From a virus, in IMG/VR virus record IMGVR_UViG_3300043436_001485, positions 1 through 36,521 of that record: a stretch of DNA of 36,521 nt; one strand, given 5' to 3'. This document shows, one piece after another, positions 29,674-36,521 of this stretch. The position numbers and the translations under genes were made by a program. Below the pieces are notes generated by a model. The model saw nothing but the letters and a program-made list of their open reading frames with translations, was not told where the DNA came from and did no database searches. Position 1 is the first letter of the stretch. Each line of letters starts with the position of its first letter.

Positions 29674-30153
29674 TTATGGAGCGAACCAGTTACCAGCTTC
29701 ATCTTTAATAGGGAAGCGCGGAAACGCTGGCGTGATCGGATCGACGCTTTCAAGCACCCACGCCTCGTGCGCATCCTTGGCAGCCTGCCAAATATCGACA
29801 GCCTCACCCTTGCCAATCATATCGTCGCAAATTGCGATCCGGTTCAGTTTGGCTTGGTTGGCAGCCGCTTCTAGCTCTGCCGTTTTCTCCGCGCGCTCTT
29901 CATCGGTCATTGGGCGGACGGTGTGAACGTCCTTCACAACGCCGTCAAACCACTGATACGCTACGCCCTCATACACTTCATATGTGTCTGGCACAGGGGC
30001 GTCAACGCGAATGAACTTAGCAAACCGATCCGCCGGAAGATCATTTATATTGACGTCTGGAAAAGCCAGCTTGAAGTTGTCCGCAAAGATTGGGTGCTCA
30101 TGCGGCTGCCCATCACGGATTTGGATGTATAGTTCGAGGTCAGTGTGTTCCAT
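29674..30153 (-). CDS. Tail-fibre-chaperone-like protein (159 aa)
   Basis: The N-terminal domain reads LELYIQIRDGQPHEHPIFAD then NFKLAFPDVNINDLPADRFA. A middle segment has VYEGVAYQWFDGVVKDVHTV. A helical C-terminal region follows (MTDEERAEKTAELEAAANQA), and the end reads FPIKDEAGNWFAP. Small proteins of this design sit beside tail fibres in many phages and are often assembly chaperones. Its location immediately after the FN3/glycine-rich adhesin supports this. Its RBS (GGAG) lies at the end of that gene. Exact family not certain. Confidence 0.6.
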   Translation of the reverse strand: MEHTDLELYIQIRDGQPHEHPIFADNFKLAFPDVNINDLPADRFAKFIRVDAPVPDTYEVYEGVAYQWFDGVVKDVHTVRPMTDEERAEKTAELEAAANQAKLNRIAICDDMIGKGEAVDIWQAAKDAHEAWVLESVDPITPAFPRFPIKDEAGNWFAP

Positions 30154-30156
30154 AAT

Positions 30157-31329
30157 TTATGCTCCGACGTTAGTTGATGGGAATGATGGTGTGCCGCGAC
30201 CCGCGCCAGCCCAGACGATACGGACTGCTCCGACCGATCCACTACCGCCGCTGCCGCAACGGCCTCCACCGCCGCCGCCACCATAAGCGCCGCCAATAGG
30301 AGTGCCAAATCCACTGCCGCCAGATGTGCCGCCAGAGCCACCGCCGCCAGCGCCAGCAGCGTAAACGCCCGCGGTGCCATTAGACCCTTGGCCAAAAATA
30401 CCAACGCCGCCGCCACCGCCACCCCGATAAGTCGGGCCTGAGCCGCCGCCAGCCCCGCCGCCGCCAGCCCCGCCAGTGCCAGCTACACCGCAGTTACTGT
30501 ACGGGCCGCCGCAGGGCCCATTAGCGGCGTACCCCGCAGCACCACCGCCGCCCCCGCCGCCGTAATAGTACCCAGTGCATGAGCAAGAACTGTCTACTGC
30601 ACTCGAACGACCGGCCCCACCAGTAAAGCCCGCTGTATAGGTACCGGACGGCGTGCCGCCCGAGTTATCACAGTTTGGTCCAGTGGCGTTTGTCCCACCT
30701 CCAGCAGTCATACTGAAAACGGACGAACTGGTAGCCTGACCACCAACAACAACAGTGTACGATGTTCCGGGTGTTACGGAAACACCATTCCTATATGTTA
30801 GCGCGCCAGCGCCCCCGCCTGACCCAGACGCCCTAAGATACATAGTGGTTCCGCAACAGCAGTAAATTTGGGAGTACCCAGTTGCGCCGCGACCTCCGCC
30901 ACCAACTGCCACAGCGGCAACACTCGTTACGCCCGCTGGGGCGACCCAGCTATATGTGCCCGCCGTTGTGTATGTGGCGCACGTTAGCAAAACAGCCGTG
31001 ATGCTGTTTGATGCAGCACTGCACGGCCCTGTGCCCGCGCCAGTAGTAGCCTTTACCTTAAACGTATACGAGGTGCCGTTCGTCAGACCACTAACCGTGA
31101 CGGGTGACGACGTGCCAGTGGCGGTGATGCAGCCCGGTGTGGATGTGGCGGTATAAGTGAACGTCGTCGGAACGCCGCAAGCGGGAGCCGTAAACGCGAC
31201 AGACGCGCAGTTTGACGGGCCAGCCGTTGCCGTGCCAATCGTCGGCGCACTGGGAAGTTGTGGCCACAGTCCCTGACCGCGACCTTGAAACTGCTGGGAG
31301 AGGCTCCACATGCCGGAATAATTGGGCAT
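30157..31329 (-). CDS. Fibronectin-III plus glycine-rich adhesin, Cys-rich copy (390 aa)
   Basis: The first 30 residues (MPNYSGMWSLSQQFQGRGQG) are a short anchor. An FN3-like domain covers about 28-112, ending SGLTNGTSYTFKVKATTGAG. A second small domain (TYTTAGTYSWVAPAGVTSVA) leads into a long Gly-rich part to about 370 with runs such as YYYGGGGGGGAAG. The end, GAVRIVWAG, is typical. Polyglycine-rich fibre tips are known host-binding domains in other phages (for example S16). Unlike its neighbour it has many cysteines (YCCCGTT, SSCSCTG, GPCGG). Probably a receptor-binding fibre. Confidence 0.85.
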   Translation of the reverse strand: MPNYSGMWSLSQQFQGRGQGLWPQLPSAPTIGTATAGPSNCASVAFTAPACGVPTTFTYTATSTPGCITATGTSSPVTVSGLTNGTSYTFKVKATTGAGTGPCSAASNSITAVLLTCATYTTAGTYSWVAPAGVTSVAAVAVGGGGRGATGYSQIYCCCGTTMYLRASGSGGGAGALTYRNGVSVTPGTSYTVVVGGQATSSSVFSMTAGGGTNATGPNCDNSGGTPSGTYTAGFTGGAGRSSAVDSSCSCTGYYYGGGGGGGAAGYAANGPCGGPYSNCGVAGTGGAGGGGAGGGSGPTYRGGGGGGVGIFGQGSNGTAGVYAAGAGGGGSGGTSGGSGFGTPIGGAYGGGGGGGRCGSGGSGSVGAVRIVWAGAGRGTPSFPSTNVGA

Positions 31330-32472
31330 TTATAGGTCTCCTGTATTAGTAGATGGGAAGGAGCGCGCTGTACCCGACCAGATGATGCGCACAGCACCGC
31401 CGCCACCAGCAGCGCCAGCATTGCCGTCATCGTTAGAGCCGCCGCCGCCGCCACCATAAGCACCGCCCGCAGCGCCAGCATCTGTGGTTGATGCAGTGCC
31501 GTTAGCGCCGCCAGAACCACCAACGCCACCAGCGCCTATAGTAGCCCCGCCAGTGCCCGTTGCGCCAATACCAAGGATGCCGACACCGCCGCCACCGCCG
31601 CCGCCTAAAGAACTGATATTACCAACCGAACCACCCCCGCCGCCGCCAGAACAGGCCGCAGCAGCCGAGCCGTTGGTGGTAGAACTGCCCGCACCCCCAG
31701 CACCAGAGTACCCGCCTGCGCCGCCGCCGCCGGTACCGCTAGAAGCCACTGCCGACGCGCCCGCGCCGCCCGCGCCCCCAGTACCAACAAGCACTATGCC
31801 ACCGGAAGTGGGAGTAGAAAGGGTTGCAATGCCACCATTACCCCCACCTGCTCTCACAAGATATGTCGCGCTTCTTTGTAGCGCGCTTTCGCCGCCAGCG
31901 GTGCCATTAGCTCCGTTAGCGCCGCCCGGACCGCCTGTACCAACGGTTACGGTGAGCGTCTCTCCCGGCGTGGTTGAGATATTATTAGTGTACGCAAGAG
32001 CGCCGCCACCGCCACCGCCACGCGCGCAAGCCCCGTTAGTGCCACCACCGCCGCCCCCCGCGCCCACTGAGACAACAGAGATAGACGTGACATTAGTCGG
32101 AACGACAAATGAGTAAGTGCCTGCGGTTGTGTAGGCTGTCTGGCTCGGCGCAACAGGAGTTACACTATTAGACGCTGCCGCAGGTGACGGCCCGTAGCTG
32201 TTCAGCGCGGTAACGCGAAATGTGTATGCTGTACCTGTGGTCAGCCCACTAAAAGCAATCGGCGAAGACGCGCCAGTGGCGGTGATGCAGCCGGGTGACG
32301 ACAGCGCCACGTAAGACGTAATGGCAGAGCCGCCCACGTTGGCGGGTGCAGTGAAGGCCACAGAGGCTGTGGTCGCCGCGAGGGACGAGGCCGTCACGCT
32401 AGTCGGCGCGTCTGGGGCTTGCAGCGGGTTAAACCCTACGCCGAGAATGCCGCCTTGATACCGCTGTGACAT
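31330..32472 (-). CDS. Fibronectin-III plus glycine-rich adhesin, Cys-poor copy (380 aa)
   Basis: It starts MSQRYQGGILGVGFNPLQAP, then an FN3-like domain with PTSVTASSLAATTASVAFTA and SSPIAFSGLTTGTAYTFRVT (about 20-110). TYSFVVPTNVTSISVVSVGA starts the Gly-rich region, which ends near SGTARSFPSTNTGDL. It is a clear relative of the gene at 30157-31329, sharing the domain order and the segment SPGCITATG, but it has few cysteines. Its stop is directly adjacent to the next ATG. Two adjacent diverged adhesins suggest either a hetero-complex or broadened host range. Confidence 0.87.
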   Translation of the reverse strand: MSQRYQGGILGVGFNPLQAPDAPTSVTASSLAATTASVAFTAPANVGGSAITSYVALSSPGCITATGASSPIAFSGLTTGTAYTFRVTALNSYGPSPAAASNSVTPVAPSQTAYTTAGTYSFVVPTNVTSISVVSVGAGGGGGGTNGACARGGGGGGALAYTNNISTTPGETLTVTVGTGGPGGANGANGTAGGESALQRSATYLVRAGGGNGGIATLSTPTSGGIVLVGTGGAGGAGASAVASSGTGGGGAGGYSGAGGAGSSTTNGSAAAACSGGGGGGSVGNISSLGGGGGGGVGILGIGATGTGGATIGAGGVGGSGGANGTASTTDAGAAGGAYGGGGGGSNDDGNAGAAGGGGAVRIIWSGTARSFPSTNTGDL

Positions 32473-32477
32473 GTGTC

Positions 32478-32849
32478 TTACCCCACAAATTCTTGGTAGG
32501 TCACCGTCATTGTAATCGTATCGCTGGCACCAGCCGTTGCGCCAAGCGACGTGTTGGCGGCCAGTACAACTGGCGTTGTCGCGTCGGAGACAATCAGCGA
32601 GGCGTTGGCGGGGACAGAGATTGCCAGCGCCATCGGGAAGGCCGTACCGCCCAGAGCGGCAGCCGAGTAACGCGACACCGAGATGTCGGCGGCGTTCGTG
32701 CCATCGACGTTGGCTGCGACGATTGAGAGGATCTTGAATACGCGGCCAGACGACGCGGCGTTCGACAGCAGTGACGTGTCACTCGTTGTGCTCAGATCGA
32801 CGTTGACGGTGTGCTCACCGATCAGATTATTGGGGGCTACATAGGCCAT
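32478..32849 (-). CDS. Small beta-type virion protein, first of a related pair (123 aa)
   Basis: The product is Ser/Thr/Ala/Val-rich, with no charged helices: RVFKILSIVAANVDGTNAAD, then ISVSRYSAAALGGTAFPMAL, then ISVPANASLIVSDATTPVVL and VTYQEFVG. The same block order (ANVDGTNA-D, GGTAFP, SVPA-ASLIV) occurs in the gene at 33208-33603, so they are paralogues. A jelly-roll or immunoglobulin-like fold is likely. Proteins of this kind decorate heads or tails in other phages. The exact site is unknown. Confidence 0.75.
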   Translation of the reverse strand: MAYVAPNNLIGEHTVNVDLSTTSDTSLLSNAASSGRVFKILSIVAANVDGTNAADISVSRYSAAALGGTAFPMALAISVPANASLIVSDATTPVVLAANTSLGATAGASDTITMTVTYQEFVG

Positions 32850-32857
32850 CAGTTACC

Positions 32858-33190
32858 TCACGAAATCTCAAGGATGGACATTACGACGTCCAGTGACGTT
32901 GCCGCCGAGGATTGAACCTTAATACTGTCGCCAGTAATCAAGACCACCTTCTCGTCGCCGCCGATGGGGATCAGCGACTGGCCCACAGGAATACCCGCAC
33001 CCTTGACCAGATACGCGTCGTTCGTGCCGTCGTTGACGGTGACGCTAATCGTCACGGGTGATGCGGTAGTGTTGCACACCGACAGGCCGATGATCGTCGT
33101 CTGCACGCCTGCGCCGACTACGTAGCTGCCCACTGTGGTCAGCGACGTGCCGATGTTGCGGCTTACTCTCCTAGTAAATACGTTTGCCAT
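32858..33190 (-). CDS. Small conserved beta-type virion protein (110 aa)
   Basis: The sequence reads MANVFTRRVSRNIGTSLTTV then GSYVVGAGVQTTIIGLSVCN, TTASPVTISVTVNDGTNDAY, and VLITGDSIKVQSSAATSLDV. I recognise it as a widely shared small phage protein in aquatic T4-like and other phages. It is beta-rich. It lies between two related beta proteins and its fold may be similar, but the sequence is only weakly like theirs. It probably sits on the virion surface. Confidence 0.75.
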   Translation of the reverse strand: MANVFTRRVSRNIGTSLTTVGSYVVGAGVQTTIIGLSVCNTTASPVTISVTVNDGTNDAYLVKGAGIPVGQSLIPIGGDEKVVLITGDSIKVQSSAATSLDVVMSILEIS

Positions 33191-33207
33191 TGCTGGTTCC
33201 TATCACA

Positions 33208-33603
33208 CTATGTCATTATTTCATAGCTGACACTGAACGTCAGCTTGCTTGCGATACCCGACGTGATCGAGATGGAGGTGCCCTCCTCAAGATAGAGACC
33301 AGTCGTCTTGTCGACCACAATCAGCGAGGCGTCGGCAGGCACCGAGACCGTAGAGGCAATCGGGAAGGCCGTGCCGCCCGATGGCGCGCTGCCCTGCGCC
33401 ACCGCGCCGTTTGTGTAGATCGACACCGTTGCGTCAACGGCGTTCGTGCCATCGACGTTCGCGACGACGATCTGGTTAATCTTCAACACATTGTTTGAGG
33501 CCGCCGCGTTCGGCAGCAGCACAACGGCTGTCGTGCCCGTCGGCGTAAAGTACGTCGTCTTACCCGTAATCGTTGTGAGTGATGCAATGTTGGGAGCGGC
33601 CAT
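33208..33603 (-). CDS. Small beta-type virion protein, second of the related pair (131 aa)
   Basis: It contains VLKINQIVVANVDGTNAVDA, then TVSIYTNGAVAQGSAPSGGT, then AFPIASTVSVPADASLIVVD and SKLTFSVSYEIMT. It is a paralogue of the 123-aa protein at 32478-32849 with an insertion of about 6 residues before GGTAFP. The conserved D-x-V-S-x-Y and SVPA-ASLIV segments are typical strands of a beta-sandwich. It follows the 763-aa fibre gene at a gap of 10 nt. Confidence 0.75.
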   Translation of the reverse strand: MAAPNIASLTTITGKTTYFTPTGTTAVVLLPNAAASNNVLKINQIVVANVDGTNAVDATVSIYTNGAVAQGSAPSGGTAFPIASTVSVPADASLIVVDKTTGLYLEEGTSISITSGIASKLTFSVSYEIMT

Positions 33604-33613
33604 GTCTTAGTCC

Positions 33614-35905
33614 TTACAATCCAAAAACCATTGCCAGCGCGGTCGCGCGGGCCTGTGAAACGCCAGAAGCGGCTGGTGCCTGTGACACCCATGTCGTGCC
33701 ATTGCTGACCAATACGTTACCAAGAGTGCCCGGCGCAACAACTTGAAGTGCGCTGGTGCCGTTGCCCAAGAGGACGTTGTTCGTCGTGAGTGTAGTCGCG
33801 CCTGTACCGCCGTTAGCGACAGGCAGTGTGCCTGTGACCTGTGACGTTAGGTCAACGCCTGACAGCGTGCCGCCGAGGGTAAGTGAGCCGGATGTCGTAA
33901 CTGAGCCAGTGAGCGTCATGCCGTTGACGGTGCCAGTGCCGCCGACGGAAGTTACCGTACCGACGTTGGTGGTGTAGCCCGCAGGGTTGCTCGCAGGGTA
34001 CGCTCCGAGGTTCGTGAGCGCGGTAGCCGCGTCCGAGGCACCTGTACCGCCATTGGCCACCGCAACGCTGCCAGACGTGATCTGCGAGCCTGAGATGGCG
34101 ATAGATGTGTTGGTGACGCTTGTGGCCTGACCCTGCGCGTTGAACGCGATGACAGGCACCGCAGACGCGCTGCCATATGTCGACGCCGTTAGCCCCGTGT
34201 TCGTGATGCTGAAGACCGTACCGGTCAGCGTTAGGCCCGTGCCCGCCGAGTAAGTGATTGGCGCGCCGAACTGCGTGAAGACAATCGCCGTCGTGCCGAC
34301 AGTAATCGGCAGTGGCGTCTGCTGCACAAAGGATGTGTTGGCCTGCGTCGAGCCTGCTGTGACGAGGAAGAAGTCGCCCGCGTCGATTTGGTCAACGCCA
34401 GTGCCTGCGCTGTCGAAGTCAGTCGCACGGGTAAGGATGTAGGGCACAGAGCCGCTACCGACCTGCGTTACGGTGTAGACGCCGTTATTGGCCTGAGCCA
34501 CTTCGTCTTTAACAAGGATACGGTTGCCCGCAACCACAGCCGTACCGTCAACGCTCAGTGCGCCGTTGGCGTTAGCCGTGAGCGTTGCGCCGACACCGCC
34601 AGTGCCGTTGTTGTACGTGTTGGCAGGCAGGGGCGCAACCGTTGCCAAGCGCACGGCTTGGTGGAAGTTAATGCCCGACGCGATGCTGTCGGCATACGCC
34701 TTGTTGACGATGTCCGTGCCGTTGCTTGGCGTTGTGCTGATTGTGCCTGTGGTGAGCGCAATCGACGTGATGTCGGTGTTCGCGCCTGACGCCGCTGCGC
34801 CGAGGCTAGTCAGCGCTGCGCCCGCCGTTGTTGCGCCAGTGCCGCCGTTGGCTACAGCCAGCGTGCCGCCGAGCGTCAGGGTGCCTGACGACGTGATTGG
34901 TGAGCCGCTGAACGTGAGGCCCGTCGTGCCGCCAGATGCGGCCACGCTGCTGACAGTGCCTGTGCCGCCGGAGGATGTGATGGTGAAATTAGGGTATGTG
35001 CCCGTTATGGTGGTCAAGCCGCCGCCGGTCAGCGACACGATTTGGTCGGGTGCGGTGTTGACCACCGCGATAGAGCCGAAAGTCGTGATCGGGCCGCCTG
35101 AGACGCTGATGCCCGTGCCCGCCGTCAAGTTGACGCTGGTGACTGTGCCGCCGCCGCCGGGTGCCTGCCAGAACGGCGGCGATACACCACCGCCCGACAC
35201 CAGAATATCGCCTGCGTTACCAGCCGTTGGCGTCAGATACAGCGCGTCACTGCTGGAATAAAGGACGGCACCGACAACAGGAGACAGACTGTTGCCGGTG
35301 CCTCCACGGGACAAGGGGAGCACGCCTTGCGTTTCCGTGGTGTCGCTCAGGTCCACCGCTGGGTGGACGTGATCTCCACGCGCGGCAACAGTCGAGACAC
35401 CGGGGTTTCCGGGACCGAGAGGCTCAGGCGTTGTAGATGAAAATAGTACGGCAAAGGAACGGTTGGCAGAGAGGTCTCCGCCGCCGCTTAAACCCGTGCC
35501 AGCCGTGATTGTGCGGCTGGTGGGGACGTAATTCGCAAGAACGATGGGTGTGTTCGTGACACTCGTCACACGGCCCTGTGCGTTGACATTGAAGACTGGC
35601 ACGCTGTCGGCGGCACCGTAATTGCCAGCCGTAACGCCTGTGGTGGTCAGCATGCTGTCGTCAACGCCGCCCGGCAAAATGAAGAGCGTGCGGTTGGCAG
35701 ACAGGTCTCCGCCGCCGCTCAGGCCGCTGCCTGTGTTGATTTGACGCGTCGATGGCACCGCGCCAACGGCGGCGATGTTTGAGAACTGAACCTTGTACGT
35801 AAGTCCGTCGATCACATACGGCAGGTAGCCGAGTGTGCTCGCGCCCAGATACTCTGGCAGACCCGTAATGCGGGTCGGGATGAGGTTGCTAGGTACATCA
35901 CTCAT
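33614..35905 (-). CDS. Tail fibre protein with GGTGATT repeats (763 aa)
   Basis: The N-terminus reads SNLIPTRITGLPEYLGASTL then GYLPYVIDGLTYKVQFSNIA, a virion-attachment pattern. Repeats TAGTGLSGGGDLSANR (twice) and ANGGTGATT or ANGGTGASD follow. A central domain has NKAYADSIASGINFHQAVRL, GNRILVKDEVAQANNGVYTV and ILTRATDFDSAGTG, widespread in phage fibres. The NGGTGA motif recurs at least three times. The fibre is Thr/Ser/Gly-rich and probably trimeric beta-structure. The tail end (VLLGNGTSALQVVAPGTLGN) completes it. It is likely the main long fibre, preceding the small virion proteins. Confidence 0.92.
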   Translation of the reverse strand: MSDVPSNLIPTRITGLPEYLGASTLGYLPYVIDGLTYKVQFSNIAAVGAVPSTRQINTGSGLSGGGDLSANRTLFILPGGVDDSMLTTTGVTAGNYGAADSVPVFNVNAQGRVTSVTNTPIVLANYVPTSRTITAGTGLSGGGDLSANRSFAVLFSSTTPEPLGPGNPGVSTVAARGDHVHPAVDLSDTTETQGVLPLSRGGTGNSLSPVVGAVLYSSSDALYLTPTAGNAGDILVSGGGVSPPFWQAPGGGGTVTSVNLTAGTGISVSGGPITTFGSIAVVNTAPDQIVSLTGGGLTTITGTYPNFTITSSGGTGTVSSVAASGGTTGLTFSGSPITSSGTLTLGGTLAVANGGTGATTAGAALTSLGAAASGANTDITSIALTTGTISTTPSNGTDIVNKAYADSIASGINFHQAVRLATVAPLPANTYNNGTGGVGATLTANANGALSVDGTAVVAGNRILVKDEVAQANNGVYTVTQVGSGSVPYILTRATDFDSAGTGVDQIDAGDFFLVTAGSTQANTSFVQQTPLPITVGTTAIVFTQFGAPITYSAGTGLTLTGTVFSITNTGLTASTYGSASAVPVIAFNAQGQATSVTNTSIAISGSQITSGSVAVANGGTGASDAATALTNLGAYPASNPAGYTTNVGTVTSVGGTGTVNGMTLTGSVTTSGSLTLGGTLSGVDLTSQVTGTLPVANGGTGATTLTTNNVLLGNGTSALQVVAPGTLGNVLVSNGTTWVSQAPAASGVSQARATALAMVFGL

Positions 35906-36204
35906 GGCTCAAGGTAATCCTCTCCGTCCTCAGTGATGAGGAAGTAGTTGTCGTCTTGCGTAATAACACCAACGGGGTCGGTTCCGATAGGTGTATCTGG
36001 ACGGGCGAATGGTAGCACAATGTTGTCTGGTTGGCGAGCAGGAAGGCGATACGGGTCGTATTGGTCCAAATCTACGGTGCAAACCATCAAACCCGGTGAA
36101 TTGGGGTCTGAATACAGATCATCGAGCGAAAACTTGCGGCTGCACCGGGCACAGATGCCGATGCCCAGTGTGGTTCTGCCGCGGGTGCTGAGATATACAG
36201 GCAT
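35902..36204 (-). CDS. Zinc-ribbon-like conserved phage protein (100 aa)
   Basis: The protein starts MPVYLSTRGRTTLGIGICAR and has CARCSRKFSLDDLYSDPNSP then VCTVDLDQYDPYRLPARQPD. The two cysteines of CARC plus the later C at VC are consistent with a small metal-binding motif (only three Cys, so the fourth ligand is unclear). The YRLPARQPDNIVLPFARPDT part is conserved in many phages. It overlaps the fibre gene by 4 nt. It may link the adjacent virion protein to the fibre. Function is not known. Confidence 0.75.
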   Translation of the reverse strand: MPVYLSTRGRTTLGIGICARCSRKFSLDDLYSDPNSPGLMVCTVDLDQYDPYRLPARQPDNIVLPFARPDTPIGTDPVGVITQDDNYFLITEDGEDYLEP

Positions 36205-36213
36205 ACCCCTACA

Positions 36214-36521
36214 TTACCTCGTGTACGGCGAAATATTGGGAGCGATCATCATCGGGCTGTTGTCGCGCTCTTCCATTTGCGCGATATTCAGCGAAATTGC
36301 CGCTTTTTCGTCCAAAATCGGGATCAAATTGACGTCAACTTCGACCAATTCAAGCGCCATTTTAGCCGCCAGACCCGAAACGATGGCCTCGAACCAGCGT
36401 TGGGGCACTTCGATATCCTGTGTCATGGTGCCGACGTCCATAATGTAGCGCTGACGCCACACAACGATCTGGCAGACGGTTGCGGCTGCGTTTGGCACCG
36501 GCCACATGTGCATAATTGGGT
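36214..36521 (-). CDS. Partial virion protein, C-terminal part (cut by the window edge)
   Basis: The frame is open to the right edge, so the first ATG seen (36513) is unlikely to be the true start; the gene continues outside. The visible part reads MHMWPVPNAAATVCQIVVWR then QRYIMDVGTMTQDIEVPQRW, FEAIVSGLAAKMALELVEVD, and a tail with AQMEERDNSPMMIAPNISPY. The WPVP and GLAAKMA segments are typical of a conserved family in the late region of many aquatic phages, next to zinc-ribbon and fibre genes as here. A head-tail or tail-structural role is likely but its family function is not established. Confidence 0.8.
   Translation of the reverse strand, partial: PIMHMWPVPNAAATVCQIVVWRQRYIMDVGTMTQDIEVPQRWFEAIVSGLAAKMALELVEVDVNLIPILDEKAAISLNIAQMEERDNSPMMIAPNISPYTR

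Noticed and set aside
31484-32116. Proline-rich plus-strand frame
   Set aside because: It is the complement of glycine-rich codons (GGN/NCC) in the adhesin gene, so its Pro-rich look is a codon artefact.
1-36521. tRNA genes, rRNA genes, integrase and attachment sites
   Set aside because: I saw no cloverleaf-like sequence with conserved T-loop, no rRNA-like sequence and no tyrosine or serine recombinase motif in any frame I read; a tRNAscan-type run would be decisive.

Overview
The window looks like most of the genome of a tailed double-stranded DNA phage of an alphaproteobacterium, probably aquatic and probably with a podovirus-like short tail. Three things support this: a GapR/DUF2312-type small DNA-binding protein, which is typical of alphaproteobacteria and their phages; a GC-rich sequence; and virion proteins of a style common in aquatic phages (2OG-Fe(II) oxygenase, FN3 plus glycine-rich fibres, GIFALG-repeat fibre, very large late virion proteins). 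I recognise no integrase, tRNA, rRNA, CRISPR array or insertion sequence. I also do not see terminase, portal, major capsid or head protease genes. These must lie outside the window, and the last gene is cut by the right edge.

The left arm (about 1-11430) is on the + strand and carries early and replication genes. It opens with small hypothetical genes and a Cro/YdaS-like HTH protein. An AEP-type primase fused to a RepA-like helicase follows. Then comes a replication/recombination cassette: a DUF2800 Cas4/RecB-like Fe-S nuclease, a DUF2815 (Enc34-type) ssDNA-binding protein, GapR-like DUF2312, a small HTH protein, family A DNA polymerase, a VRR-NUC nuclease and a SNF2-like helicase. Genes overlap by 1 or 4 nt almost throughout, so they are probably translated as coupled operons. 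Three intergenic or leader regions carry the same 17-bp inverted repeat (TGCAA-N7-TTGCA), two of them with the same leader, which suggests one regulator. A terminator-like hairpin followed by a possible pseudoknot leader lies between 6587 and 6720.

The right arm (11383-36521) is entirely on the - strand and is read right to left. First come a truncated virion protein, a zinc-ribbon-like protein, a large GGTGA-repeat tail fibre and three small beta-type virion proteins. Two FN3/glycine-rich adhesins, a fibre-chaperone-like protein, a 2OG-Fe(II) oxygenase and a six-repeat GIFALG fibre follow. The lysis block has a DUF5856-like protein, a candidate spanin pair, two holin-like membrane proteins, a GH19-type endolysin and a small membrane protein. 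Next are a head-tail adaptor-like protein, a fibre-like protein and a tail nozzle/stabilisation-like protein. The arm ends with five large proteins that probably form the internal or ejected part of the virion. The two arms converge at about 11.4 kb with a 47-bp overlap of the last genes.

The most unusual signals are: (i) TonB-box-like motifs repeated in a 787-aa virion protein; (ii) the inverted repeat shared by three control regions; (iii) the nested hairpin/pseudoknot before the small HTH gene; (iv) an oxygenase embedded in the adhesin cluster; and (v) short GG-containing motifs recurring at the ends of neighbouring virion proteins.
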